32,985 bases of DNA from a virus, in IMG/VR virus record IMGVR_UViG_3300008267_000193, positions 1 to 32,985 of that record, one strand, 5' to 3'. The notes under the pieces were generated by a model. The model searched no databases and had not been told where the DNA came from. It was given only the letters and a program-made list of their open reading frames with translations. The position numbers and the translations under genes were made by a program. How positions within the stretch are numbered: the first letter of the stretch is position 1; each line of letters starts with the position of its first letter. Of this stretch, positions 16,760 through 24,405 are shown one piece after another.

Positions 16760-18067
16760 ATGGCTAAAAAAAGCTTAATACTTTCTAATAATGATGGAAG
16801 AGTTACATTTAGTAACACTGGTTCCCTTTGGTATGACGATGTAACTTTGTCGATAACAGGCAGTGAAATATCTGCAAGCTCAATAGCATTCGCTGGTATT
16901 TCAGTTAATAAACTAATGTATGTTAGCGGCAGCAGCATACTTCCAGTTGTTACAGGAACTGTCAATAATGGTGCTCTTGTATGGAATGCAACAACAAGTC
17001 AATGGTCAGCAAGCGCTGATATAGTTGAATATTATACTGGTAGTGCTGGAGGCGATTTATCTGGTACATTTGGACAAATTGGTTTTCCAGTAGTAAAAAA
17101 TATATCAAATGTTAGCTCTGGTACACTATCTGCTTTTTATGGCGGAACTGGTGCAAATATTCCAACTGGAACAAATATATTATTAAAAGCAACAAGCGGT
17201 AGTTTCACATATCTATCTGCAAGTGCAGCATCTTCAGGAAGTCTTGTAACAGCAACTTCACAAAATGGTTGGACGTTAGCACCTCCTGCGTATCAACCAG
17301 ATGTAAGATTTTATACAAGCGGAAGCACTGGTAATACATTCACGTGGACAAAACCAACCGGCGCAAGATTTGCAAGAGTTATCTTACAAGGTGCTGGTGG
17401 TGGTGGTGGAGGGTCCACATCAAATAACGCTCCGTCTGCACTAAATGGTGGCGGTGGTGGTGCAGGTGCATTCACAGACGTAACAATAGAAATATCGTCA
17501 GTCTCATCAGCATCTGTTACTACAGGAATTGGTGGTAATGGAGGTATTTGTAATGTTGTTGCATCCACAACAAATGGTTTAAGTGGCTCCATAACAAGTT
17601 TTACAACAAATGCTGGAACTGTTTTAAGCGCCAATGCTGGTCTTGGAGGAGTAAGAACAAGCGGAGCTAATACAAATGCTGGTGGTGCTGGCGGAACTGC
17701 GATGTCAGTAGCTAACGGTGGGTATTCTAAGACTGGCGATGCTGGTGCGACAGGTGGTGCGGCTCAAAGGACTGTTTATGCAATATGTGGTGGTGGAGGT
17801 GCCGGTGGATGGTATAATCGCTCAATTATTACTCCTATAATTCAATCAACTTCTTTTGGTTATAGCACAACATCAGATGGTGTAAATTTAAGTATGTTAA
17901 CTTTTGCTTCTGGAACAAATGGAAATCTAACCACTCCAGAACGTGCTGGTTATGGTGGCGGTGGGGCCGCCGCTGTCGCCGGTAGTACTGTTGCGCCAAC
18001 TCAGCGCGCCGCTGGCGTGACTAGTGATCACGGTGGTCATGGCTACGTATTAGTCATCTCTTGGTAA
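16760..18067 (+). CDS. Tail fibre with glycine-rich tip domain (first of three)
   Basis: 435 residues; SD AAGAAGGA nine bases upstream of the ATG at 16760. The N-terminal part is beta-rich (MAKKSLILSNNDGRVTFSN). A linker VKNISNVSSGTLSAFYGGTG follows, found in the same place in the next two proteins. From about residue 183 the protein becomes a glycine-rich domain (FTWTKPTGARFARVILQGAG, then runs of Gly) ending GGHGYVLVISW. This corresponds to the Gly_rich domain of phage and prophage adhesins; polyglycine tips act in receptor binding in some T-even-like adhesins. Three adjacent paralogues suggest variable or alternative tips. Confidence 0.7.
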   Translation: MAKKSLILSNNDGRVTFSNTGSLWYDDVTLSITGSEISASSIAFAGISVNKLMYVSGSSILPVVTGTVNNGALVWNATTSQWSASADIVEYYTGSAGGDLSGTFGQIGFPVVKNISNVSSGTLSAFYGGTGANIPTGTNILLKATSGSFTYLSASAASSGSLVTATSQNGWTLAPPAYQPDVRFYTSGSTGNTFTWTKPTGARFARVILQGAGGGGGGSTSNNAPSALNGGGGGAGAFTDVTIEISSVSSASVTTGIGGNGGICNVVASTTNGLSGSITSFTTNAGTVLSANAGLGGVRTSGANTNAGGAGGTAMSVANGGYSKTGDAGATGGAAQRTVYAICGGGGAGGWYNRSIITPIIQSTSFGYSTTSDGVNLSMLTFASGTNGNLTTPERAGYGGGGAAAVAGSTVAPTQRAAGVTSDHGGHGYVLVISW

Positions 18068-18092
18068 CAAATTTTACAGAGGATAAAATAAA

Positions 18093-20330
18093 ATGGCAAT
18101 CAAAAAAATATCATATGATTTAAGTGGTAAGATAAAAGAAATAGCTTCCTCTTCTGTGAATTATGATGATGGCAATAATAAATTGACAGTCGATAAAATG
18201 TCATTTAGTACCGCATCAGTTGGTACAGGAAATGGATTATTATCAACATTAGTCGGTGGAACATTATCAGCATCAGCAGGAGCAAGTGATGGTGAAATTG
18301 TTTCTTGGAGCACAAGTTCAAATAAATGGGTTTTAAAAGGTGACACGGTTGATCTAACAAATGTAATTCCGACTGGTGACTTAACCGGTTCAACATATAG
18401 CAATGCACTTGTTAAAAGCCTATCAAACGTAAGCTCTGATACGTTGGCTGTAGCAAATGGTGGAACTGGTTTAACAACTGCACAGGTAGCAGCGCTTGGC
18501 ACAGGATCGGCATTATTAATTGGTCACGGTGCAAGTGCAATGACTTTAATTAGGGATGTAGCTCAGGGTGATTTAAATAAAAAACCAGTATTATCAGCAA
18601 ATGCTGGCGGCACCGGTTGGTCATATATAACTCAATCTGCACCAGCAGCAAATGCTGATGTTCAAGTATTCAGCACAGCTGGTTCATTTAATTGGTATAA
18701 ACCAGCAAACACAAAAATGATTCGTGTTCTTGTTCAAGGTGCTGGTGGTGGTGGTGGAAGTGGTGCAAATAGAAATAGCTTAGTTGCTGCCCTTGGAGGT
18801 GCTGGAGGTGCCGCTGGTGCTTTCGTTGATTCGGGATTAGTTCTTATTGAAGACGGTTTCCTAACTGCTTCTGTTGTTGTTGGGTCTGGTGGTGCTGGTG
18901 GTGTTTATCCAGTAAGCGGAACTGCTGGATTTACTGGTTCTGCTGGTGGTCTAAGTTCATTTGGAAGCGCATTAGACGGTCAATATTTTGCTGCAAATGG
19001 TGGTTCTGGTGGTGGAAGCGGATCAATATCATCAGGTGTTATTTCAAGTGGTGGAGCTTCTGTTACAGCTTCATCAAATGTTTATGATAATATCGCATAT
19101 AATAGTATCAGAGTTTTGAATTCAAGCCGTTCAGGATCAAACAATTCTACCACAGCTGGTATTTCTAATCCATACATATATACTGCTGGTACAACTTATT
19201 ACAATAATGGTGGTGGAGCATCTGGCGGTAGTTTAGTCGCAGCAAACTTTATAACAAATTATGCCGGTGGCAATGGCGGAACGAATAGCATTAATAGCGG
19301 CTCTGCAACCTTCGGTCTTCATGATGCAAGAATAGCAATTTCTTCATCTGCAACTTCTTCAATTGGTAGTTTTACTTACCCACAAGATATATTTGTTGCA
19401 TCTGGTGGTGGTGGAGGTGCAAGTGCAAAAGTTACAGAAACTTTTGATAGTGGAACATATGCATTATATCACGCAAATTTAGATAATCCAACAAGAGATA
19501 ATTCAATATATCGTCAATCTGTTTTATCGGGATCGGCTACGGGTGTTAAAATTATATCAACTGGTTCGCTAGTGATACCACAATTAAGCGGATCTGGCTG
19601 GAGTGATGGTGTTGTTTCAAGTTCTGCGTGGAATAATACCGTAGGCACTGCTTCAAGTTTGTATTTTAGTCCTGGATATAATGCAGGAACAGCTCCTTGG
19701 TCCGTAGAAAGCTGGTTTTATTTAAATAACACTGGTAGCGGTGGTGGCACATCTTGTTATTTACTTGGTGCCGGTTATAACGGTGTATCGCTTGGTTGTC
19801 TTCTTGGAATTAGTTCATCCCTTGGTGTTCCAAAGTTAAGAATTTGGTCAAATGGAGCTGATAATATAACTACTTCTTCAATTAAAATGCCAATCAACGA
19901 ATGGTGTCATATCCTATTACAAAAATCAGGATCAAACGTACAAGCATATATAAATGGAACATCATCTTTAAATGTTGTTTTAAACCCAACAGTAAATGGT
20001 ACTTTTGGTTATAGCCTCACGCTGAACTCGACGGCCGGAGCTGGAGCATACAACTTCAACGGATATGCAAAAGAGTTTAGACATTTAAACAGAGCACAGT
20101 CATTAACAGAAATTCAGACAAACTATACAAATGTTATAACTAATATATCTGGTCCTTATAACGATATTTCATTCGTAAACGAATATCGCGGTGGCCTTGG
20201 TGGCAATGGTGCTTGGGGAAGTGGTGGTGGCGGTGGTGGTGCTTCAACAAACTATACCGGTTCACAAGTTCAACAAGGCGGTAATGGCGGCGATGGTTAT
20301 GTTGCAGTTATAAGTTATAAAGATTTCTAA
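18093..20330 (+). CDS. Glycine-rich tail fibre with inserted LamG-like domain
   Basis: 745 residues; SD AGAGGA upstream. Same plan as the 16760 and 20352 products: beta-rich N-terminus (MAIKKISYDLSGKIKEIASS), VKSLSNVSSDTLAVANGGTG linker, then a glycine-rich domain from about residue 189 (FNWYKPANTKMIRVLVQGAG). Unlike its paralogues it carries about 200 extra residues (about 483-680) resembling a LamG/concanavalin A-like jelly roll: APWSVESWFYLNNTG, MPINEWCHILLQKSGSNVQA, YINGTSS, FNGYAKEFRHLNRAQSLTEI. The glycine-rich domain resumes afterwards and ends GGDGYVAVISYKDF. LamG-like folds commonly bind glycans, so this may add a sugar-binding head to the fibre tip. Function inferred. Confidence 0.72.
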   Translation: MAIKKISYDLSGKIKEIASSSVNYDDGNNKLTVDKMSFSTASVGTGNGLLSTLVGGTLSASAGASDGEIVSWSTSSNKWVLKGDTVDLTNVIPTGDLTGSTYSNALVKSLSNVSSDTLAVANGGTGLTTAQVAALGTGSALLIGHGASAMTLIRDVAQGDLNKKPVLSANAGGTGWSYITQSAPAANADVQVFSTAGSFNWYKPANTKMIRVLVQGAGGGGGSGANRNSLVAALGGAGGAAGAFVDSGLVLIEDGFLTASVVVGSGGAGGVYPVSGTAGFTGSAGGLSSFGSALDGQYFAANGGSGGGSGSISSGVISSGGASVTASSNVYDNIAYNSIRVLNSSRSGSNNSTTAGISNPYIYTAGTTYYNNGGGASGGSLVAANFITNYAGGNGGTNSINSGSATFGLHDARIAISSSATSSIGSFTYPQDIFVASGGGGGASAKVTETFDSGTYALYHANLDNPTRDNSIYRQSVLSGSATGVKIISTGSLVIPQLSGSGWSDGVVSSSAWNNTVGTASSLYFSPGYNAGTAPWSVESWFYLNNTGSGGGTSCYLLGAGYNGVSLGCLLGISSSLGVPKLRIWSNGADNITTSSIKMPINEWCHILLQKSGSNVQAYINGTSSLNVVLNPTVNGTFGYSLTLNSTAGAGAYNFNGYAKEFRHLNRAQSLTEIQTNYTNVITNISGPYNDISFVNEYRGGLGGNGAWGSGGGGGGASTNYTGSQVQQGGNGGDGYVAVISYKDF

Positions 20331-20351
20331 CACTAGGAGATAAACAAACAA

Positions 20352-21767
20352 ATGGCAATTAAAAATATATTAGTATCAAGTGGTGATGGAAAGGTTCAAG
20401 AAATAGCCGCTGGCGTCGATGGCGCACAGTTATCAGCATCATTACTAACAATCAACACTGCGTCATTTACGGGTGTTAATAATGGTATAATTCAAGTTGT
20501 TAATGGTCGTATTGAAACAATCACTGGCTCTGGTAACAATTACAAAATCAACTATGACACAACAACCGGTAAATTTATTGCTGAGAGTGACACAACTGGA
20601 AGTCTTGGTGGTGATTTGTCTGGTGGTTCAAGTGCAGCAAGGGTTAAGAGTGTTGCAAACGTAACAACTGGTATTCTGTCCGCATCATATGGCGGAACTG
20701 GCACAGGCAGTTTCACAGAAGGTGCACTTGCAACAAGTAATGGTGATGGTCCAATTTATACTGGAAACGGTAATAAAGTTCTTGCTGTTGGATCGGATGG
20801 TAATTACACTTTTGCTGATCCAAGTATGCTGGACTTTACTCCAATGACCGGTACAGTCGTACATTTATATACAGGTTCAGTTGGTGCTCAACAAACATTC
20901 ACTTGGACAAAACCTGTTGGTGCAAGATTTGTTAGAGTTATTTGCCAAGGTGGTGGTGGAGGTGGCGGCTGCGGCAACGGCGATGATGGCGCTGGAATTG
21001 GACACGGTGGATGCGGTGGCGGTGGGGGAGGATACTCGGATGTTACTTTTAATGCTCTTTCAATTTCAGAAACTGTCATTATTACTGCCGGTTCTGGTGG
21101 ATTAAGTGGCTTAGGAACAGCGAATTCTAAGTCCATTGCTAGATATTCTTCCGCTGGAGGCTCTTCATCGTTTGGTGGTTATATTTTTTCTGGAGGCGGC
21201 GGTGCAGGGCCAACACCGGCTTATAATTCAAATACCCTATATGCAGGTGGAGCAGGCGGCGGCGGAATGACTACTGATGGCGGGAGCGGTGGAAATATTC
21301 CGGGGCAGGGCAGCGTCTCGACTGATGGCGTCAGTGTTGCAATAGGCGCACCAGGCGGTGGTGCAGGTGCAAATAGGCCCAGCAATCTTGGCCGAACTGG
21401 GGGTTCTATTACTGGGTATATAGCAGGACCAATTGGAGGCTCTGCTGGAACTGCTGCCGTTTTAGCGGGAAATGGAAATGCTCCAGGAACTTTAAAATAT
21501 TTAAATTTTTTTAATCTGTTTATAAATGACATACAGTCTTTCTCCATGCCTAATCTAATGTGTGCTGGTGGAGCGGGCGGCGGCGGGAGACAAGGCCCCT
21601 CCACAATCGGCTCGGCGCCTCTTTCTCCTTGGAAAGCAGGCGATGGCTCATCTGCTACATTTGGTGCCGGTGGCGGCGGCGGTGGAAGATGGGATAGCGC
21701 TTATACTGCACCTGGTGGAGATGGTGGTAATGGTGGTGTTGGTTACGTTCTCATCATCTGTTACTAA
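20352..21767 (+). CDS. Glycine-rich tail fibre (third of three)
   Basis: 471 residues; SD TAGGAGAT upstream. N-terminus MAIKNILVSSGDGKVQEIAA is paralogous to that of the 18093 product. Linker VKSVANVTTGILSASYGGTG, then a glycine-rich domain from about residue 170 (FTWTKPVGARFVRVICQGGG) ending GGVGYVLIICY. The DNA for the glycine-rich part is visibly richer in GC (runs of GGC, CTCG, GGGGCAGG) than the first third of the gene and than most of the window. That suggests domain acquisition by recombination. Probable receptor-binding fibre or adhesin. Confidence 0.7.
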   Translation: MAIKNILVSSGDGKVQEIAAGVDGAQLSASLLTINTASFTGVNNGIIQVVNGRIETITGSGNNYKINYDTTTGKFIAESDTTGSLGGDLSGGSSAARVKSVANVTTGILSASYGGTGTGSFTEGALATSNGDGPIYTGNGNKVLAVGSDGNYTFADPSMLDFTPMTGTVVHLYTGSVGAQQTFTWTKPVGARFVRVICQGGGGGGGCGNGDDGAGIGHGGCGGGGGGYSDVTFNALSISETVIITAGSGGLSGLGTANSKSIARYSSAGGSSSFGGYIFSGGGGAGPTPAYNSNTLYAGGAGGGGMTTDGGSGGNIPGQGSVSTDGVSVAIGAPGGGAGANRPSNLGRTGGSITGYIAGPIGGSAGTAAVLAGNGNAPGTLKYLNFFNLFINDIQSFSMPNLMCAGGAGGGGRQGPSTIGSAPLSPWKAGDGSSATFGAGGGGGGRWDSAYTAPGGDGGNGGVGYVLIICY

Positions 21768-21775
21768 TCCCCAGA

Positions 21776-21791
21776 ACTAATTATATAATAG
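21776..21791 (+). promoter_or_regulatory. Promoter-like motif ACTAATTATATAATAG
   Basis: A copy of the recurring element, 80 bases before the 21872 start. It lies between the two arms of a short ATCCC/GGGAT inverted repeat, so a weak terminator overlapping it cannot be excluded. Confidence 0.38.
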
Positions 21792-21842
21792 GGATATTTT
21801 TAAAATTTAGAAGGGAAGTGATAACTGATTAATATATAACAG

Positions 21843-21860
21843 GCCCATAATGGGCAAGGA
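21843..21860 (+). promoter_or_regulatory. Hairpin abutting SD
   Basis: GCCCA-TAA-TGGGC (21843-21855) immediately followed by the SD AAGGA (21856-21860), upstream of the ATG at 21872. Third instance of this leader design in the window. Confidence 0.55.
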
Positions 21861-21871
21861 AACTTAATGGG

Positions 21872-23194
21872 ATGGCTAACATCTTCAATAATATTAAAGT
21901 TTTAACAGAGCTAGAAGTTAAAAATACGGCAACAATGAAGGAAGGTCTTATTGTTTCCGGCAGTCACAGTGGATCAACTGGTCTAACAGTCAAGAATGAT
22001 GCAATAATTGAAGGACAACTTACTGTTGGCGGCAACGTAGTAAACACAGGATATGCACAAGTTGGTGCATTAGTTGTTGATGGTGTAACCGACATCAGTG
22101 GTTCATTGATTGTAACAGGTAGCGGGTATATAACAGAAGGTCTTGATATAACTGGCGGTGGCTTAGATGTAACTGGTGTTGCAACATTCAATAATGCAAT
22201 TAGCGGCGCTGCAAGTTTAGATATAGTTGGTAACATAAAAGCCTCTGGTGACGTATCTGGTAGCACGGGTCACTTCTCTAATTTAACAGCCGACGCACTA
22301 AATGTCAACTCCCTATACCTACCAGGACAATTTGGTGTATCTGGTTCTGCACAATTAGGTCAAAATAACAGCTCTATTATCACCATAGCCGGTCAAGTAT
22401 CAGCATCAGCTGGTATTGAAGTTACAACCGGTGGATTCAATGCTGCAAACGGTACAGGTTATAAACTAAAAGGTGAAGAAGCACTAAAAGCAAATGGTAA
22501 TAAATTCATACTACAAAGCGGCTCACTTAACAAGATACATTTAGGTGATCTTGGTTACGGCGGTGGTATGGCCGGTAATCAAGGTATCAAAGTATTTTCA
22601 AAAGATGCAACAGCAGTTGTTGGTCCAAGACTATTTGCTTCATTAAGCGATGGTACAGCAAACCAACTTGATATAACAGCTTCATACAGCAAACTATATA
22701 GCACAGCTGGTGATGTGTTATTAAGTGGTTCAAGTGGTATCTATGCCGAAAGCAACCTAGTTGTTGAAAAACAATTAAAACTATCAGGTAGTGCAGACTT
22801 CAAGAACATATCATCAGTAACACGCGATGGAAACGGTTTATATGATGTTGCAGCGGCTATTAGCGCTCTTGATGATGTTATCAATACCGAAGACCGCAAC
22901 TATGGCAAGATGCGTTTTGCTAAAAGCGGATCATTAAATGGCTCAACAGTATCGTTTAACTTAGTAGATGAAGGTGCCGACTCTGTATTTTTCGGAATAG
23001 CTCAAATAAACTACCTAGTAGCAGATGTTATGGTACGTATATCATCAACAGAAGCGTGGACAAACGATCTAACCTCAGTTCAAATATACAATAACGAAGG
23101 TATTATATCAGTAGATCTAGATGTTCCAGCGGCAGAAGCAGGCTGGGAGTACCGTATGATCATCGTTAACGAAAACGGTGAAATGTTTATATAG
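21872..23194 (+). CDS. Repetitive fibre protein with WTNDL C-terminal domain
   Basis: 440 residues. The ATG at 21872 is 11 bases after the SD; a nearer ATG at 21867 is out of this frame. N-terminus MANIFNNIKVLTELEVKNTA parallels those of the 13199 and 23766 products (KVLTQL, KVLTDL). A middle of short beta repeats follows (LDVTGVATFNNAISGAASLD). The C-terminal domain from about residue 323 (YDVAAAISALDDVINTEDRN, then EAWTNDLTSVQI) is shared with those two proteins. No membrane segment. Probably a fibre or decoration subunit. It has its own leader and terminator. Confidence 0.68.
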   Translation: MANIFNNIKVLTELEVKNTATMKEGLIVSGSHSGSTGLTVKNDAIIEGQLTVGGNVVNTGYAQVGALVVDGVTDISGSLIVTGSGYITEGLDITGGGLDVTGVATFNNAISGAASLDIVGNIKASGDVSGSTGHFSNLTADALNVNSLYLPGQFGVSGSAQLGQNNSSIITIAGQVSASAGIEVTTGGFNAANGTGYKLKGEEALKANGNKFILQSGSLNKIHLGDLGYGGGMAGNQGIKVFSKDATAVVGPRLFASLSDGTANQLDITASYSKLYSTAGDVLLSGSSGIYAESNLVVEKQLKLSGSADFKNISSVTRDGNGLYDVAAAISALDDVINTEDRNYGKMRFAKSGSLNGSTVSFNLVDEGADSVFFGIAQINYLVADVMVRISSTEAWTNDLTSVQIYNNEGIISVDLDVPAAEAGWEYRMIIVNENGEMFI

Positions 23195-23219
23195 TTAATT
23201 TCTAATCTACTGTATAATT

Positions 23220-23260
23220 AAGGGAGCAGCGGGTTGATCCTGCTGCTCCTTTAATATTTT
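23220..23260 (+). terminator. Factor-independent terminator
   Basis: GGAGCAGCGGG (23223-23233), loop TTGAT, CCTGCTGCTCC (23239-23249), 11 pairs with one G-U, then TTTAATATTTT. It ends the 21872 transcript. Confidence 0.85.
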
Positions 23261-23269
23261 GGTGAGTTT

Positions 23270-23479
23270 ATGAAAAGAAAAGTAACATATCTTGTAAAAT
23301 ACATGGATCATATAATAAAAGAAATACTGATTCACACAAAAGATATGAAAAGTCAAGCTCAGTTGTTAAAAAATCGTCAATATTTGATAGATGCCGTTGA
23401 AAAACTTGAAAAAAAATATGATAATATTATATCAGATATACAAAATGATATAGAAAGCGTGGACGAAGATGAAATATAG
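23270..23479 (+). CDS. Small coiled-coil protein, unknown
   Basis: 69 residues, preceded by a GGTGAG SD. Highly charged and predicted helical, with heptad-like spacing (AVEKLEKKYDNIISDIQNDI). No cysteines or membrane segment. Overlaps the next gene by 11 bases, which suggests coupled translation. It follows a terminator, so it probably has its own promoter or depends on readthrough. It could be a chaperone for fibre assembly, given its place among fibre genes, but nothing in the sequence proves that. Confidence 0.5.
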   Translation: MKRKVTYLVKYMDHIIKEILIHTKDMKSQAQLLKNRQYLIDAVEKLEKKYDNIISDIQNDIESVDEDEI

Positions 23480-23723
23480 TTTTAATTTTTTACAAGTAAC
23501 AAACTGGTTGTATGTTTGCAGAGAAAATATCAAAAAAATACGTGATCAGGTGTTAAAAGAGGAGCTTACTAAAGAAAAAGCACTTGAAATGTTAATAAAT
23601 GAGAAACGCCGTATATCCACTCTTAAAGATATACTTAACCGTAAAGTTAGGTTACATGGTATATCAAATGATTTTCTTAAAAACCTTAAAGAAATCAAGA
23701 AAGAATATGGTGTCGAAGACTAA
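23469..23723 (+). CDS. Small helical protein, unknown
   Basis: 84 residues, mostly helical and basic (MKYSFNFLQVTNWLYVCREN, then long Lys/Glu-rich helices, ending YGVED). The start lies within the end of the previous gene; its SD (GACGAAGATG) is weak, so translation probably depends on coupling. No recognised domain. It pairs with the 69-residue protein upstream, and the two may act together. Confidence 0.5.
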   Translation: MKYSFNFLQVTNWLYVCRENIKKIRDQVLKEELTKEKALEMLINEKRRISTLKDILNRKVRLHGISNDFLKNLKEIKKEYGVED

Positions 23724-23765
23724 ATTTGACACTATTTAGGGTAATAAAGAGTAAGGAGCGGTAGT

Positions 23766-24392
23766 ATGGCCGTCAAGCCAGTTAAAGTTTTGACAGATCT
23801 GCTTACTAAAAAGCAGATTCTAAAACAAGATCTAGAAGGAAATATACTTTTTAGAGTATCCGGATCGTTAAATAACGGTGTGGTTAGTTCTTCATTACCT
23901 ATAACTGGGTCTGGCGGTCTTTTCTACAATTTAAATACTAAAACTAATACAGTTTTTGATAATATTAACGTAATAACCGGTTCTACTACCGGTGTTTATA
24001 ATGTAGACCAAGCATTTCACGCTGTAGATACTGCTATAACAGATGTTAAGAATTTGATCGCTGGTGAGGATTCACAGGCGTCATCGGCGTATAAACGTTT
24101 ACGGTACAAAGAGGTAGGATTTTTTAGTAGTGATGGCACTGCCGAAATCGTATTACCAAAAACTCAACTAGGGTCACCAGCATTTCCCGTATCATCAATG
24201 GATTTTGTTAATTTATCAGTTATGGTCAAAGATGGAGACGCTTGGACCAATGATTTATTATCAATAAATATAGTAAGCGGCGGTGTTGGTGACGACGAAA
24301 TACATGTACTATTAGATGCACCAGCGCTATCCGACACAGATCAGTATAGAATACTAGCAATTAATGAAAATCCAGATGATTATCTGGTATAA
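23766..24392 (+). CDS. Short virion protein with WTNDL C-terminal domain
   Basis: 208 residues; strong SD TAAGGAG upstream. N-terminus MAVKPVKVLTDLLTKKQILK resembles the KVLT starts of the 13199 and 21872 products. From about residue 80 the protein carries the same C-terminal domain: YNVDQAFHAVDTAITDVKNL, then DAWTNDLLSINIVSGG and a D-x-YRILAINEN ending. It is essentially that domain with a short head and without the long repeat region. This suggests the domain is a fibre base or capping element. Role inferred from paralogy. Confidence 0.62.
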   Translation: MAVKPVKVLTDLLTKKQILKQDLEGNILFRVSGSLNNGVVSSSLPITGSGGLFYNLNTKTNTVFDNINVITGSTTGVYNVDQAFHAVDTAITDVKNLIAGEDSQASSAYKRLRYKEVGFFSSDGTAEIVLPKTQLGSPAFPVSSMDFVNLSVMVKDGDAWTNDLLSINIVSGGVGDDEIHVLLDAPALSDTDQYRILAINENPDDYLV

Positions 24393-24405
24393 GGTTACAT
24401 AAACT

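Noticed and set aside
21221-21604. Minus-strand proline-rich ORF opposite the glycine-rich tip
   Set aside because: Polyproline is the antisense image of polyglycine codons (GGN/NCC); not a gene.
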